Shown here piece after piece: positions 7,807 to 16,472 of a stretch of DNA of 38,572 nucleotides (position 1 is the first letter of the stretch; the number at the start of each line of letters is the position of its first letter). The DNA comes from Bifidobacterium breve. GTDB lineage: Bacteria > Acidobacteriota > Vicinamibacteria > Vicinamibacterales > CAVVIG01. The stretch is from positions 1-38,572 of the forward strand of contig CALQBJ020000008.1 in the NCBI GenBank assembly GCA_943328785.2. Reading direction: 5' to 3'. The notes beneath the pieces are model-generated. The model was given only the letters and a program-made list of their open reading frames with translations, had not been told where the DNA came from and ran no database searches. The position numbers were made by a program, and so were the translations under genes.

Positions 7807-9435
7807 ATGGCACAGGTTCCGGCCGCGGACGCGCCGCCCGACACCGGCACCTCCGACCCGCTCGCCCGGGCGGCCGGCATCGCCGGCGCCGCCACCCTCA
7901 CCAGCCGCATCCTTGGACTCGTACGCGAGCAGGTGCTCGCCGCGCTCTTCGGCGCGGGCGACCAGATGGATGCGTTTCTGGTCGCCTTCCGCATTCCCAA
8001 CCTACTGCGGGACCTGTTCGCCGAAGGCGCCATGAGCGCGGCGTTCGTCCCGACCTTCACCGCGCACCTCACCACGCATGGCAAGGCCGACGCGTGGCGG
8101 CTCGGCAACAACGTGCTGAACGCGCTCCTGCTGATCACCGGCGCGCTCGCGCTGCTGGGGACGCTCTTCGCGACGCCGCTCGTCACGCTCTACGCCGAGA
8201 ACTTTGCGGCGGTGCCAGGCAAGCTCGAGCTCACGGTCACGCTGGCGCGGGTCATGTTCCCGTTCATCACGCTCGTCGCGATCGCGGCGGCGGCCATGGG
8301 CATGCTGAACTCGCTCCGGCACTATTTCGTGCCGGCGCTCTCACCGGCCACCTTCAACCTGGTGGCGATCGTGTTCGCGGTGGCGCTGACACCCGTGATG
8401 CCGATGCTCGGACTGCCGCGCATCATGTCGATGGCGGTAGCGGCGCTGGTCGGCGGATTGGCGCAGGTGCTGGTGCAGTGGCCGACGCTGCGCCGTGAAG
8501 GGTTCCGCTATCGACCGGTGCTCGATTGGCGCGACCGCGGGTTGCGCCAGGTGCTGACGCTGATGGGGCCTGGCACCGTCGGCCTCGCCGCCACCCAGGT
8601 AAACCTGCTCGTCAGCACGCTACTCGCCACCAGCCAGGGCACCGGCGCGGTGTCGTGGCTGCAGTATGCGTTTCGCGTGATGTACCTGCCGCTCGGGCTC
8701 TTCGGGGTCTCGATCGCCACGGCGGTGCTGCCGGCGGCGGCCCGTCACGCAGCGCTGGACGACCGCGACGCCGTGCGCCGCACCGTCTCGCAGGGGCTGG
8801 CGCTGATGCTGGTGGTGAACATCCCAGCCACCTGCGGCCTCATCGCCCTCGCCCCCGAGATCATCCGCCTGCTGCTCGAACGTGGGCACTTCACGGCCGT
8901 CGACACCACCGCCACCGCCGCGGCGTTGCGCCTGTATGCCGTCGGGCTCGTCGGCTACTCGACGACACGCATTGCGTCGCCGGTCTTCTACGCGCTCGGT
9001 CGCAGCCGGGTGCCGGTGACGCTGAGCATCATCTCGATGCTCACCAACCTGGGCCTGAGCCTCGCGCTCGTGCGTGTGATGGGGTTCGGCGGTCTCGCCC
9101 TCGCCACGTCGCTGGCGGCGCTCGTCAACGCGACGCTCTGCGTTGCGCTGCTGCGCCGCCATCTCGACGGGCTGGCCGGCCGCTCGCTGGCGCTCACGTT
9201 CCTGAAGACCGGAATCGCGGCGGCCGCGATGACGATGGCCGTGGTGGGCGTGAACCGTTCACTGTCCGGCGGGGCTGGCGATACGGGCACCGTCGTGCAG
9301 GCGCTCCACCTCGTTGCGGCGATCGGCGCCGGCCTGCTCGCGCTGGCGCTCACCGCGCGGATGCTGCGGATCGACGAGTTCACGTCGCTCTCAGCAGAAG
9401 CGCGCAAGCGGGTACAGAAGCTGCTCGACCGCTGA
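7807..9435 (+). CDS. murJ: Lipid II flippase MurJ
   Basis: A 542-aa polytopic inner-membrane protein of the MOP/MviN family that flips undecaprenyl-linked peptidoglycan precursor to the periplasm. Diagnostic stretches are AGAATLTSRILGLVREQVLAALFG near the N-terminus, DAFLVAFRIPNLLRDLFAEGAMSAAFVPTF, MFPFITLV, and the central SWLQYAFRVMYLPLGLFGVSIATAVLP. About 14 hydrophobic segments are spread along the sequence, as expected. The ATG at 7807 is 3 nt after the yqeY stop, implying one transcript. The N-terminal 15-20 residues (AQVPAADAPPDTGTSD) are a short polar extension. Confidence 0.96.
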   Translation: MAQVPAADAPPDTGTSDPLARAAGIAGAATLTSRILGLVREQVLAALFGAGDQMDAFLVAFRIPNLLRDLFAEGAMSAAFVPTFTAHLTTHGKADAWRLGNNVLNALLLITGALALLGTLFATPLVTLYAENFAAVPGKLELTVTLARVMFPFITLVAIAAAAMGMLNSLRHYFVPALSPATFNLVAIVFAVALTPVMPMLGLPRIMSMAVAALVGGLAQVLVQWPTLRREGFRYRPVLDWRDRGLRQVLTLMGPGTVGLAATQVNLLVSTLLATSQGTGAVSWLQYAFRVMYLPLGLFGVSIATAVLPAAARHAALDDRDAVRRTVSQGLALMLVVNIPATCGLIALAPEIIRLLLERGHFTAVDTTATAAALRLYAVGLVGYSTTRIASPVFYALGRSRVPVTLSIISMLTNLGLSLALVRVMGFGGLALATSLAALVNATLCVALLRRHLDGLAGRSLALTFLKTGIAAAAMTMAVVGVNRSLSGGAGDTGTVVQALHLVAAIGAGLLALALTARMLRIDEFTSLSAEARKRVQKLLDR

Positions 9436-9478
9436 CCGACTGCCATGGCCCGACGTGTTACGATCGAATGACGCGCCC

Positions 9479-10246
9479 ATGCGCCGACCACCTTCCCGCT
9501 ACGGATCGTCGATGTCGTTCGGCCCAGGGCCGCTGTCCTCAGCGCTCAAGGGGCTGATCGGTACCACTGTCGGCATCTTCCTGCTGCAGGTCGTCGCCGA
9601 GTGGACCGGCTGGAATCTGACGTGGACCTTCAGCCTGCGTCCGGTCGAGGTGCTCGAGCACTTCCAACTGTGGCGCGTTGCCACCTACATGTTCCTGCAC
9701 GATCCGAGGAACCTGTTCCACCTGCTCTTCAATATGCTCGCGCTCTGGATGTTCGGCAGCGAACTCGAGCGGATCTGGGGCACGCGCTACTTCCTGACGT
9801 TCTACTTCGTCACCGGCATCGGCGCCGGTGTGCTCACCGCGCTCTTCTCACTGCTGCCGTTCGACTTCGCCGCCCACGTCTACGGTTCGTACATCTACGG
9901 CGCATCGGGCGCCATCTTCGGGTTGCTCCTCGCGTATGCGATGTACTTCCCGGAACGCGAGATGTACCTGTGGATGCTGTTCCCGGTGAAGACGAAGTAC
10001 GCCGTGATGATCTTCGGCGCCATCGAACTCTTCCTCACCATCACCGGCAGCAGCGGCGTCGCGAACGCCACGCATCTCAGCGGTTTCGTCGTGGCGTATC
10101 TCTTCCTCAAGGGCGGGCGGATGCGGTTGCACCCGTGGTCCGAGGTGAAATACCGGTATCTGAAGTGGAAGATCAACCGGGCACGCGCCCGGTTCGACGT
10201 CTACCAGGGCGGCCGCGCACAGGACTGGGACCGCAAGGTCCACTGA
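9479..10246 (+). CDS. Rhomboid-family intramembrane serine protease
   Basis: A 255-aa polytopic membrane protease. The catalytic dyad is present: GASG with Ser about 143 and His about 199 in THLSGF. The oxyanion-region H81/N85 in HLLFNMLALW is also present, followed by MFGSELERIWG. Six to seven hydrophobic segments are visible, then a basic C-terminal tail (YRYLKWKINRARARFD). The start is either the ATG at 9479 or the ATG at 9512 (MSFGPGPLSS). I prefer 9479, but the choice is uncertain because neither has a good Shine-Dalgarno. A TACGAT hexamer at 9459-9464 may be its -10. It converges on doxX with a 39-bp gap. Confidence 0.9.
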   Translation: MRRPPSRYGSSMSFGPGPLSSALKGLIGTTVGIFLLQVVAEWTGWNLTWTFSLRPVEVLEHFQLWRVATYMFLHDPRNLFHLLFNMLALWMFGSELERIWGTRYFLTFYFVTGIGAGVLTALFSLLPFDFAAHVYGSYIYGASGAIFGLLLAYAMYFPEREMYLWMLFPVKTKYAVMIFGAIELFLTITGSSGVANATHLSGFVVAYLFLKGGRMRLHPWSEVKYRYLKWKINRARARFDVYQGGRAQDWDRKVH

Positions 10247-10285
10247 CGACCGTCGCGGCTCACGCCACACCGCCTCGGACACCCG

Positions 10286-10302
10286 TCAGCGCCGGACGCT
10301 GA
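10286..10302. terminator. Small inverted repeat between convergent genes
   Basis: TCAGCG, a CCGGA loop, then CGCTGA. It overlaps the DoxX-family stop codon and lies 40 nt past the rhomboid stop. There is no U-tract, so it could only be a weak or factor-assisted terminator. Confidence 0.25.
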
Positions 10303-10726
10303 GGGGCAACCGCACACCGCCGAACGCCAGTCCGAGCGTCGCTCCCAGCACAGGCAAGCCGTAGCCGTTGGTGAGGATGGCGTAGGTGAACAGTGCGCCG
10401 CTGGCCACATGGATGTTCAGCACCATCATGAACGCCAGAAAGGCCGCGAGCGACGTCCAGACCCCGGCAATCAGCGCCAGACCCGCTGCGATCTCCCCCA
10501 ACGGAACAAGACGCGCGAAGACGGCCGTGCCGGGAATGGCCACATGCTCGAGGTACCAGTGCGACGGCGAACCCGCAGCGGCCTCAGCGAGCCAGTGGCT
10601 GAAGCGTCCGGCGAGGATGGAGGCATCCATCAACCACCGGTACTTATTCAGACCTTCGAAGAGAAAGAAGACGCCGAGGGCGATGCGGATGATGGTGAGT
10701 CCGGTCGCCTGCCTGTCGATTGCCAT
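10286..10726 (-). CDS. DoxX-family membrane protein
   Basis: A 146-aa protein with four hydrophobic segments and the DoxX pattern: GLTIIRIALGVFFLFEGLNKY at the N-terminus, FARLVPLGEIAAGLALIAGV in the middle, then FLAFMMVLNIHVASG. DoxX relatives are small inner-membrane proteins tied to quinone or thiol redox functions in some species; no specific role can be read here. The ATG at 10726 has AGGTG about 7 nt upstream (CAGGTGACAACC), which settles the start over an in-frame ATG at 10777. It lies 51 nt downstream of the cupin gene in the same direction, probably in one transcript. Confidence 0.88.
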   Translation of the reverse strand: MAIDRQATGLTIIRIALGVFFLFEGLNKYRWLMDASILAGRFSHWLAEAAAGSPSHWYLEHVAIPGTAVFARLVPLGEIAAGLALIAGVWTSLAAFLAFMMVLNIHVASGALFTYAILTNGYGLPVLGATLGLAFGGVRLPLSVRR

Positions 10727-10777
10727 GGTTGTCACCTGCTGAAGCCGCGCTGACGGCAGCCCCCGACGCCTGGCCAT

Positions 10778-11140
10778 TCAGCGCGGCAGCTCTTCGTCGG
10801 CGCCGGCGAGCCATTCTTCACGGATCGGGCTGAAGACGTCGAGTTCGAAGGTGTCTTCGAGTGCTTCGGCCTGATGCGCGACCCCGGACGGGATGCGCAG
10901 CACTTCGCCTTCGCGCACGGTGATTTCCTCCCCGGCCACGACGAACCGGAGAGCCCCCTGGAGCACGTAGGTCATCTGCTCGCTCCGATGGGCGTGCATC
11001 GGCACGAGACAGCCGCGCTTAAGGTAGACCTGGACCAGCATCTCGCGCTCGCCGGTGACGATCTTCCTGGACAGCATCTCGGTGACCTTGTCGAGCGCAA
11101 TCTCATCCCACCGGTGCAATCGCACGCCAGTCTGTCCCAT
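10778..11140 (-). CDS. Cupin-domain protein
   Basis: A 120-aa single-domain cupin. The metal-binding motif 1 is [16 protein letters not shown] (His about 49 and 51, Glu about 54), followed by G-rich turns ([16 protein letters not shown]) with the motif 2 His at about 89. This is typical of small conserved cupins that bind a divalent metal; ligand and reaction are unknown. I choose the ATG at 11140 because a TATCCT hexamer lies 9 nt upstream, as at other starts in this window; an in-frame ATG at 11164 would add eight residues. It is divergent from the 2-oxoacid dehydrogenase gene with only 51 bp between start codons. Confidence 0.88.
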   Translation of the reverse strand: MGQTGVRLHRWDEIALDKVTEMLSRKIVTGEREMLVQVYLKRGCLVPMHAHRSEQMTYVLQGALRFVVAGEEITVREGEVLRIPSGVAHQAEALEDTFELDVFSPIREEWLAGADEELPR

Positions 11141-11149
11141 GCACGCTTG

Positions 11150-11155
11150 AGGATA
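11150..11155 (-). promoter_or_regulatory. -10-like TATCCT of the cupin gene
   Basis: Minus-strand TATCCT lies 9 nt before the ATG at 11140, with no Shine-Dalgarno between them. It faces away from the TATACT at 11177-11182, so two promoters share this 51-bp divergent gap. Confidence 0.4.
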
Positions 11156-11176
11156 TCCCAACATCGCGGGGTGCTA

Positions 11177-11182
11177 TATACT
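11177..11182 (+). promoter_or_regulatory. -10 element TATACT of the 2-oxoacid dehydrogenase gene
   Basis: TATACT (within TATATACTT) lies 9 nt before the ATG at 11192, predicting a leader of about 3 nt. No Shine-Dalgarno sequence and no clear -35 are visible. Confidence 0.5.
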
Positions 11183-11191
11183 TCGAAATCG

Positions 11192-13336
11192 ATGAAGAGC
11201 GCCGTCGCGAGCGGTGATCGTCAGGCAGCGAAGGTTGCAGAGGCCGCATTCAATGGGCTCTCCCGCGACCAGGTCCTCGACGCCTATCGCACCATCGTCC
11301 TGTCGCGAAAGATCGACGACAAGGAAATCCAGCTCAAGAACCAGAGCCAAGCGTTCTTCCAGATCAGCGGCGCCGGCCACGAGGCCATTCTCGTCGCCGT
11401 CGGCATGACGCTGCGCCCAGGTTACGACTGGTTCCACCCCTATTACCGCGATCGGGCCCTCTGCCTGCAGCTCGGCGTCACGGCGCTCGACATGCTGCTG
11501 GCGTCGGTCGGCGCGGATGCCGACCCGAGCAACGCCGGTCGCCAGATGCCGTCACACTGGGGCAACAAGTCGCTGAACATCGTCGCCGGTTCCAGCTGCA
11601 CGGCCACGCAGGTGCTGCACGCCGTCGGCATGGCCGAAGCGGGCACGCTCTACAGCCGGATCGAGCAGATCGCGAACCGCGAGACGCTCTTCCACGCGGA
11701 CGAAATCGTCTACACCTCGCTCGGCGAAGGGTCGACCAGCGAAGGCGAATTCTGGGAAGCGGTCAGCGTGTCGTGCACGCGCCACATCCCGGTCCTGTTC
11801 CTCGTCGAAGACAACGGCTACGCCATCTCGACGCCGGTCGAAGTCGAGATGCCCGGCGGCGATATCTCGAAGCTGCTGCGCTCGTTCCCTAGCCTGCACA
11901 TCGAAACGGCCGACGGCACCGACCTGTTCGACAGCCTACGCGCCGTGCGCGCGGCCGCAGACTACGTGCGTGCCCGCAAGGGGCCCGCGCTGGTGCACGC
12001 GCACGTCATCCGCCCGTACTCGCACTCGCTGTCCGACGACGAAAGGCTGTACAAGACGGCGGCTGAACGCGAGGCGGAAGCGAAGCGCGACCCGATCGGC
12101 CGTCTGGCCACCTTCATCACCACGAACGGCCTGGCGACTGCCGCCGACCTGGCCAGCCTCGAAGCCGAGCTCGACCGCGAGGTGTCGCTCGCCGCCGAGC
12201 AGGCGGTGGCGGCGCCGAAACCGTCGAAGAACACCGTCACCCACTTCGTCTACTCGCCGACCGTCGACCCGACGTCGGCTGCGTTCGACACGCCTGCCAC
12301 TCCGCACGGCAAGCCCGAGACGATGGTGGACGCGATCAACGAGACGCTGAAGGACGAGATGGCGCGCAACCCGCGCATCATCATGTTCGGCGAGGACATC
12401 GCGGACGCGAGCCGCGCCGAGGCCCTGAAGGAAGTGAAGGGCAAAGGCGGCGTGTTCAAGGTCACGCATGGCCTGCAGCGCATCTACGGCAGCGACCGCG
12501 TGTTCAACGCGCCGATTGCCGAAGCCGGCATCGTCGGCCGCGCCATCGGCATGGCCATGCGCGGACTCAAGCCGGTGGTCGAAATTCAGTTCTTCGACTA
12601 CATCTGGCCCGCGATGATGCAGATTCGCGACGAGATGTCGATGCTGCGCTACCGCTCGGGCAATCACTGGACGTGCCCGGTCGTGATGCGCGTGCCGATC
12701 GGCGGCTACCTGCGCGGCGGTGGCCCGTACCACAGCCAGTCGGGCGAGAGTATCTTCGCCCATTGCCCCGGCCTGCGCGTCGTCTACCCGTCCAATGCGG
12801 TGGATGCGGCCGGCTTGCTCCGCACGGCCATCCGCTGCGACGACCCGGTGCTCTACCTCGAGCACAAGCACCTGTACCGCCAGACCTACAACAAGGGCGA
12901 GTACCCTGGTGCGGACTTCATGATCCCGTTCGGCAAGGGCGCCATTCGCCGCGAAGGCTCCGACGTGGTCGTGCTGACGTGGGGCGCGCTCGTGCAGCGC
13001 TCGCTCCTCGCGGCACAGCAGGCGGCGGAACGCGACGGCATCGAGGCGGCCGTGTTCGACCTGCGCAGCATCATGCCGTTCGACTGGGAGGCGATCTCGG
13101 CGCTGGTCAAGCGGACCAACCGCGTCGTCATCGCGCACGAGGACGCGCTCACCTGCGGCTTCGGCGCGGAACTCGCCGCGCGCATCGCTGACGAACTGTT
13201 CCCCTATCTCGACGCGCCGATCCGGCGCGTGGCGGCGCTCGACACGCCGGTGGCCTACTCACCGGACCTCGAAGAAGCGATCCTGCCGCAGACCTCGGAC
13301 GTCCTCGCCGCCATTCGCGCCGTCGCGAAGTTTTAA
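11192..13336 (+). CDS. 2-oxoacid (branched-chain type) dehydrogenase E1, fused alpha and beta subunits
   Basis: A 714-aa thiamine-diphosphate enzyme that decarboxylates a 2-oxoacid and acylates the E2 lipoyl domain. Residues about 25-345 are the alpha subunit ([59 protein letters not shown]). Residues about 377-714 are the beta subunit ([54 protein letters not shown], and a C-terminal transketolase domain). Branched-chain oxoacid is the likeliest substrate class. The ThDP motif is atypical: GEG instead of GDG and DN instead of NN. E2 and E3 genes are not in the window. The ATG at 11192 follows a TATACT by 9 nt. Confidence 0.93.
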   Translation: MKSAVASGDRQAAKVAEAAFNGLSRDQVLDAYRTIVLSRKIDDKEIQLKNQSQAFFQISGAGHEAILVAVGMTLRPGYDWFHPYYRDRALCLQLGVTALDMLLASVGADADPSNAGRQMPSHWGNKSLNIVAGSSCTATQVLHAVGMAEAGTLYSRIEQIANRETLFHADEIVYTSLGEGSTSEGEFWEAVSVSCTRHIPVLFLVEDNGYAISTPVEVEMPGGDISKLLRSFPSLHIETADGTDLFDSLRAVRAAADYVRARKGPALVHAHVIRPYSHSLSDDERLYKTAAEREAEAKRDPIGRLATFITTNGLATAADLASLEAELDREVSLAAEQAVAAPKPSKNTVTHFVYSPTVDPTSAAFDTPATPHGKPETMVDAINETLKDEMARNPRIIMFGEDIADASRAEALKEVKGKGGVFKVTHGLQRIYGSDRVFNAPIAEAGIVGRAIGMAMRGLKPVVEIQFFDYIWPAMMQIRDEMSMLRYRSGNHWTCPVVMRVPIGGYLRGGGPYHSQSGESIFAHCPGLRVVYPSNAVDAAGLLRTAIRCDDPVLYLEHKHLYRQTYNKGEYPGADFMIPFGKGAIRREGSDVVVLTWGALVQRSLLAAQQAAERDGIEAAVFDLRSIMPFDWEAISALVKRTNRVVIAHEDALTCGFGAELAARIADELFPYLDAPIRRVAALDTPVAYSPDLEEAILPQTSDVLAAIRAVAKF

Positions 13337-13646
13337 AGCGGTTCTCCCTCGCAATCGCCGGCCGGTTCCGCGATCCGCGCGGCGTCCAGCAGTCGGCCTC
13401 GGGACGCGACTTCAACTTTGCCCGCCTGGCGGACGAGATGTGGGGCATCGATTCCCACTTCGACGGCCCGTTCCGGATCGTGGAGATCGGCAGCGAACCC
13501 GGCCGGATCATCGACCCGACGTCGTTCGCCGTGGCCGACGCACCGTGATGAGCGGCGCCGGCGCGGTCTCACCGGCCACGATGTGCGTCGGGCCGGGCGG
13601 CCGGTTGCTCATCAAGTCAGGGCTGCACGAATACGACGTCGGCTGA
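13337..13646 (+). pseudogene. Remnant of a secreted 6-bladed beta-propeller gene
   Basis: No intact gene fills the space between the E1 gene and the fad operon. One frame without a proper start reads RFRDPRGVQQSASGRDFNF, then LADEMWGID, then FRIVEIGSEPGRIIDPTSF and VADAP before a stop at 13546-13548. A second short frame (ATG 13549 to 13646) follows. The EIGSEPGRIIDPTSFxVADAP segment resembles the NHL/6-bladed beta-propeller proteins common in acidobacteria, as I remember them. I read it as a decayed fragment, but the assignment is by eye and weak. Confidence 0.35.
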
Positions 13647-13673
13647 AACTGCGCCGGAAGACCGGGGTGTGGC

Positions 13674-13679
13674 TTGACA
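13674..13679 (+). promoter_or_regulatory. -35 TTGACA of the fad operon promoter
   Basis: A perfect TTGACA. Spacing of 17-18 bp puts the -10 at about 13697-13703 (for example GAACAT, 3 of 6), fully inside the FadR-like palindrome at 13692-13711. Transcription would then begin near 13710, downstream of the ATG at 13696. A repressor bound to the palindrome would occlude the -10. Confidence 0.6.
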
Positions 13680-13691
13680 CCCCTTTCACCA

Positions 13692-13711
13692 CTGAATGAA
13701 CATTCATTCAG
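13692..13711. promoter_or_regulatory. FadR-type (TetR family) operator
   Basis: CTGAATGAACATTCATTCAG: two perfect 9-bp arms around a 2-bp centre. The core TGAATGA-N4-TCATTCA matches the operator known for the TetR-family FadR of Bacillus subtilis, which represses beta-oxidation genes and is released by long-chain acyl-CoA. It sits over the predicted -10 and precedes fadN, fadA and fadE homologues, which fits the same regulatory logic. Confidence 0.85.
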
Positions 13712-14193
13712 CGTCATGCTCGCCACCCCTGCCGCGCGACGCGATCCTCCGTGCGGCCATCGACGTGTTCGCCGAACGCAGCTACTTCAATGCCCAGGTG
13801 GCCGACGTGGCACGCGCCGCTGGCGTCGCGGCCATCGAGGACCCAGCTGAGCGCCTTCGCCGCTTCGCGCAGTTGCACCTGGCCATGCTCGGCCGCGACC
13901 GCAACCTTGCCATCGTCTTTCAGGTGGAGCTGCGGCAATCGGTGAAGTTCATGGAGCGGTTCTCGGCGACGCTCCTGCGCGAGTACCTCGGGCAGATTCG
14001 TGCCACGATCGAAGCAGGCCAGAAGAGCGGCGTCTTTCGCAAGAACCTCAATGCCACCACCGTGGCGAAGATGTTCTTCGGCGCGCTCGACGAGATGGCC
14101 ACCAACTGGATCCTGAGCCGGCGGCGCTACAACCTCGAACTGGACGCCGACGCAGTCGTAGACATTTTTCTCGACGGGACACGCCCACGATGA
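13696..14193 (+). CDS. FadR-like TetR family regulator lacking the recognition-helix region
   Basis: A 165-aa protein whose two ends match the fatty-acid-responsive FadR branch of TetR. The N-terminus has helices 1-2 (ILRAAIDVFAERSYFNAQVADVARAAGVA) and the C-terminus the ligand domain (LHLAMLGRDRNLAIVFQVELRQSVKFME, MFFGALDEMATNWILSRRRYNL). Between GVA and EDPAERL the usual GTIYLYF recognition helix and helix 4, about 35 residues, are absent in frame. The first ATG lies inside the operator and upstream of the predicted transcription start. A more natural ATG at 13715 is in another frame. DNA binding is therefore doubtful. The stop overlaps fadN (ATGA), so the reading frame may survive through translational coupling. 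Confidence 0.8.
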   Translation: MNIHSASCSPPLPRDAILRAAIDVFAERSYFNAQVADVARAAGVAAIEDPAERLRRFAQLHLAMLGRDRNLAIVFQVELRQSVKFMERFSATLLREYLGQIRATIEAGQKSGVFRKNLNATTVAKMFFGALDEMATNWILSRRRYNLELDADAVVDIFLDGTRPR

Positions 14194-16472
14194 CGCAGCC
14201 ATCCTCCATCCGTTCAGCCGCCGTGCTCGGTGCCGGCACCATGGGTTCGCAGATTGCGGCGCACCTGGCGAACGCCGGCATTCCCGTGCTGCTGCTCGAC
14301 GTCACCCCAGAGGCGGCGCGCGAGGGCCTGAAGAAGGCGGCGGCGCTGAAGCCCGACCCATTCTTCACGAAGCAGGCAATCGCCCGCATCTCCACCGGCG
14401 GCTTCGTCACCGACCTGGCTAAGGTGTCCAGCGCTGACTGGATCATCGAGGCGGTCGTCGAGAAGCTCGACGTGAAGCAGATGCTGTTCACCCAGATCGA
14501 GCCGCTGCGCGCGCCGCATGCGATCGTGTCGTCGAACACCAGCGGCATTCCGATCGCCGCGCTCGCCAACGGGCGCAGCGCCGAATTCCGCGCACACCTC
14601 GTCGGCACCCACTTCTTCAACCCGCCGCGCTACCTGCGGCTGGTGGAAGTGATTCCGACGCCCGATACCGACCCGGCGGTCGTGGAACGCATCACCCGCT
14701 TCTGCGATCTCGCCCTCGGCAAGGGGGTGGTGCCGGCGAAGGACAGCCCGAACTTCATCGCCAATCACATCGGCCTGTACGGCGTCGTGCACCTGATACG
14801 TGCGCTGGAGTCGGGCCAGTACACGATCGAGGAGATCGACGCCATCACCGGACCGGCGCTCGGACGCCCGAAGAGCGCCACGTTCAGGACGATGGACATC
14901 GCGGGACTCGACGTCCTCGATCATGTGCTGCGCAACCTGCAGGAACGGATGCCCGAGGACACGCAGCGCTCCGGCTTCACGCTGCCGCACATCGTCGCCG
15001 ACCTCGTGCACCGTGGCTGGACGGGCGGGAAGGCCGGTCAGGGTTTCTACAAGCGTGAAGGCGCCGACATCCTCACGCTTGATCCCGCGACGATGACCTA
15101 CCGGCCGAAGCAGCCGGCGCGCCTCGCCTCGCTCGATGCGGTCAAGGGTGTCGACGACGTGGCCGCGCGCGTGCGGACGCTCTTCAACAGCCCAGACAAA
15201 GCGGGCACGCTGCTGCGCGACACGTTGGCGCCCATGCTCGTCTACACCGCGACGGTGGCGCCGTCCATTGCCAACTCGATCGACGATGTCGACCGCGCCA
15301 TGCGGTGGGGCTTCGGCTGGGACCTGGGTCCGTTCGAGCTGTGGGACGCCATCGGACTCCAGGCCGTGCTCGACGTGGCGAAGCCGGCCACGGTGCCGCC
15401 GCTGGTCGCCGCGCAACTCGCCGCCGGCCGCACCCGCTTCCGTGATGGTCTGGTTGCGCCCGCGGCACCAGGGCTGCAACTGCTGCGCTCGGCGAAGGAG
15501 CGCACCGCGGTCCTGAAGAAGAATCCCGGTGGCAGCCTCGTCGACCTCGGCGACGGCGTGCTCTGCGTCGAGCTGCACTCGAAGATGAACGCCATCGGCG
15601 CCGACACGATGCAGATCGTGCAGGCGGGTCTCACCGAAGCCGCGGCGAACTTCGAGGCGCTCGTTATCGGCACCGACGCGGTCAACTTCTCCGCCGGTGC
15701 CAACCTGATGCTCGTGCTCGTCGAGGCGCAGGACGGCAACTGGGACGAGATCGACCTGATGGTCCGCATGTTCCAGAAGGCGACGCTGTCGCTGCGCTAC
15801 TCGCCGGTGCCGGTGGTGCTGGCGCCGTGCGGCCTGGCGCTCGGCGGCGGCTGCGAGTTCGTGCTGCACGGCGACCGCGTGCAGGTAGCGGCGGAGACCT
15901 ACATCGGCCTCGTGGAAGTGGGCGTTGGCCTCATCCCCGCTGGCGGCGGCACGAAGGAAATGACGCAGCGTGCCGCGCGACAGGCCGCCAGCGCGAAGGC
16001 CGACCTGCAGCCGTTCGTGCAGGCGGCCTTCGAGACCATGGCGCTCGCGAAGGTGTCGACCAGCGGTGCGAACGCACGGCAACTGGGCTATCTGCACGAT
16101 CACGATCCGATCTCGATGAACCGGGAACGGCTCCTTGCCGATGCGAAGGCGACGGCGCTCGATCGCGTGCGCGAAGGCTATCGCCCGCCGGTGCCGGAAC
16201 CGATTCCGGTCGGCGGCGAAAGTCTCGAGTCGGCCCTGAAGCTGGGCGTGCACCTTGCCTGGCGCGCGGGCCGCGCCACTGATCACGACGCGGTTATCGG
16301 CCGCGCCCTGGCGCACATCGTCGCTGGCGGGTCGCTGCCGCACGCGACGCAGGTGAGCGAGCAGTACCTGCTCGACCTCGAGCGCGAAGCGTTCCTGAAG
16401 CTGTGCGGCGAGCGCAAGACGCTGGATCGGATCCAGCACACGCTCAAGACCGGCCAGCCGCTCAGGAACTAA
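14190..16472 (+). CDS. fadN: 3-hydroxyacyl-CoA dehydrogenase / enoyl-CoA hydratase, FadN type
   Basis: A 760-aa bifunctional beta-oxidation enzyme. The NAD-binding dehydrogenase domain comes first (AAVLGAGTMGSQIAAHLANAG at about 9-29, SSNTSGIPI, GTHFFNPPRYLRLVEVI, GKGVVPAKDSPNFIANHIG), then the dehydrogenase C-domain (DIAGLDVLDHV, GWTGGKAGQGFYKR). The crotonase fold lies at about 440-620 (NFSAGANL, PCGLALGGGCEFVLHGD, VEVGVGLIPAGGGTKEM). This order, dehydrogenase before hydratase, is that of Bacillus FadN and opposite to E. coli FadB. It hydrates enoyl-CoA and oxidises the 3-hydroxyacyl-CoA for the thiolase downstream. The ATG overlaps the regulator stop. Confidence 0.95.
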   Translation: MTQPSSIRSAAVLGAGTMGSQIAAHLANAGIPVLLLDVTPEAAREGLKKAAALKPDPFFTKQAIARISTGGFVTDLAKVSSADWIIEAVVEKLDVKQMLFTQIEPLRAPHAIVSSNTSGIPIAALANGRSAEFRAHLVGTHFFNPPRYLRLVEVIPTPDTDPAVVERITRFCDLALGKGVVPAKDSPNFIANHIGLYGVVHLIRALESGQYTIEEIDAITGPALGRPKSATFRTMDIAGLDVLDHVLRNLQERMPEDTQRSGFTLPHIVADLVHRGWTGGKAGQGFYKREGADILTLDPATMTYRPKQPARLASLDAVKGVDDVAARVRTLFNSPDKAGTLLRDTLAPMLVYTATVAPSIANSIDDVDRAMRWGFGWDLGPFELWDAIGLQAVLDVAKPATVPPLVAAQLAAGRTRFRDGLVAPAAPGLQLLRSAKERTAVLKKNPGGSLVDLGDGVLCVELHSKMNAIGADTMQIVQAGLTEAAANFEALVIGTDAVNFSAGANLMLVLVEAQDGNWDEIDLMVRMFQKATLSLRYSPVPVVLAPCGLALGGGCEFVLHGDRVQVAAETYIGLVEVGVGLIPAGGGTKEMTQRAARQAASAKADLQPFVQAAFETMALAKVSTSGANARQLGYLHDHDPISMNRERLLADAKATALDRVREGYRPPVPEPIPVGGESLESALKLGVHLAWRAGRATDHDAVIGRALAHIVAGGSLPHATQVSEQYLLDLEREAFLKLCGERKTLDRIQHTLKTGQPLRN

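Noticed and set aside
10874-11191. Extending the 2-oxoacid dehydrogenase start upstream to 10874
   Set aside because: It would run across the cupin gene and its promoter; the added residues have no E1 similarity. ATG 11192 gives a normal N-terminus.
14214-16439. A 741-codon open frame on the minus strand, antisense to fadN
   Set aside because: Rich in Arg, His, Gly and Val with no domain or motif; it is the mirror of codon bias in very GC-rich DNA. The plus strand encodes a complete enzyme.
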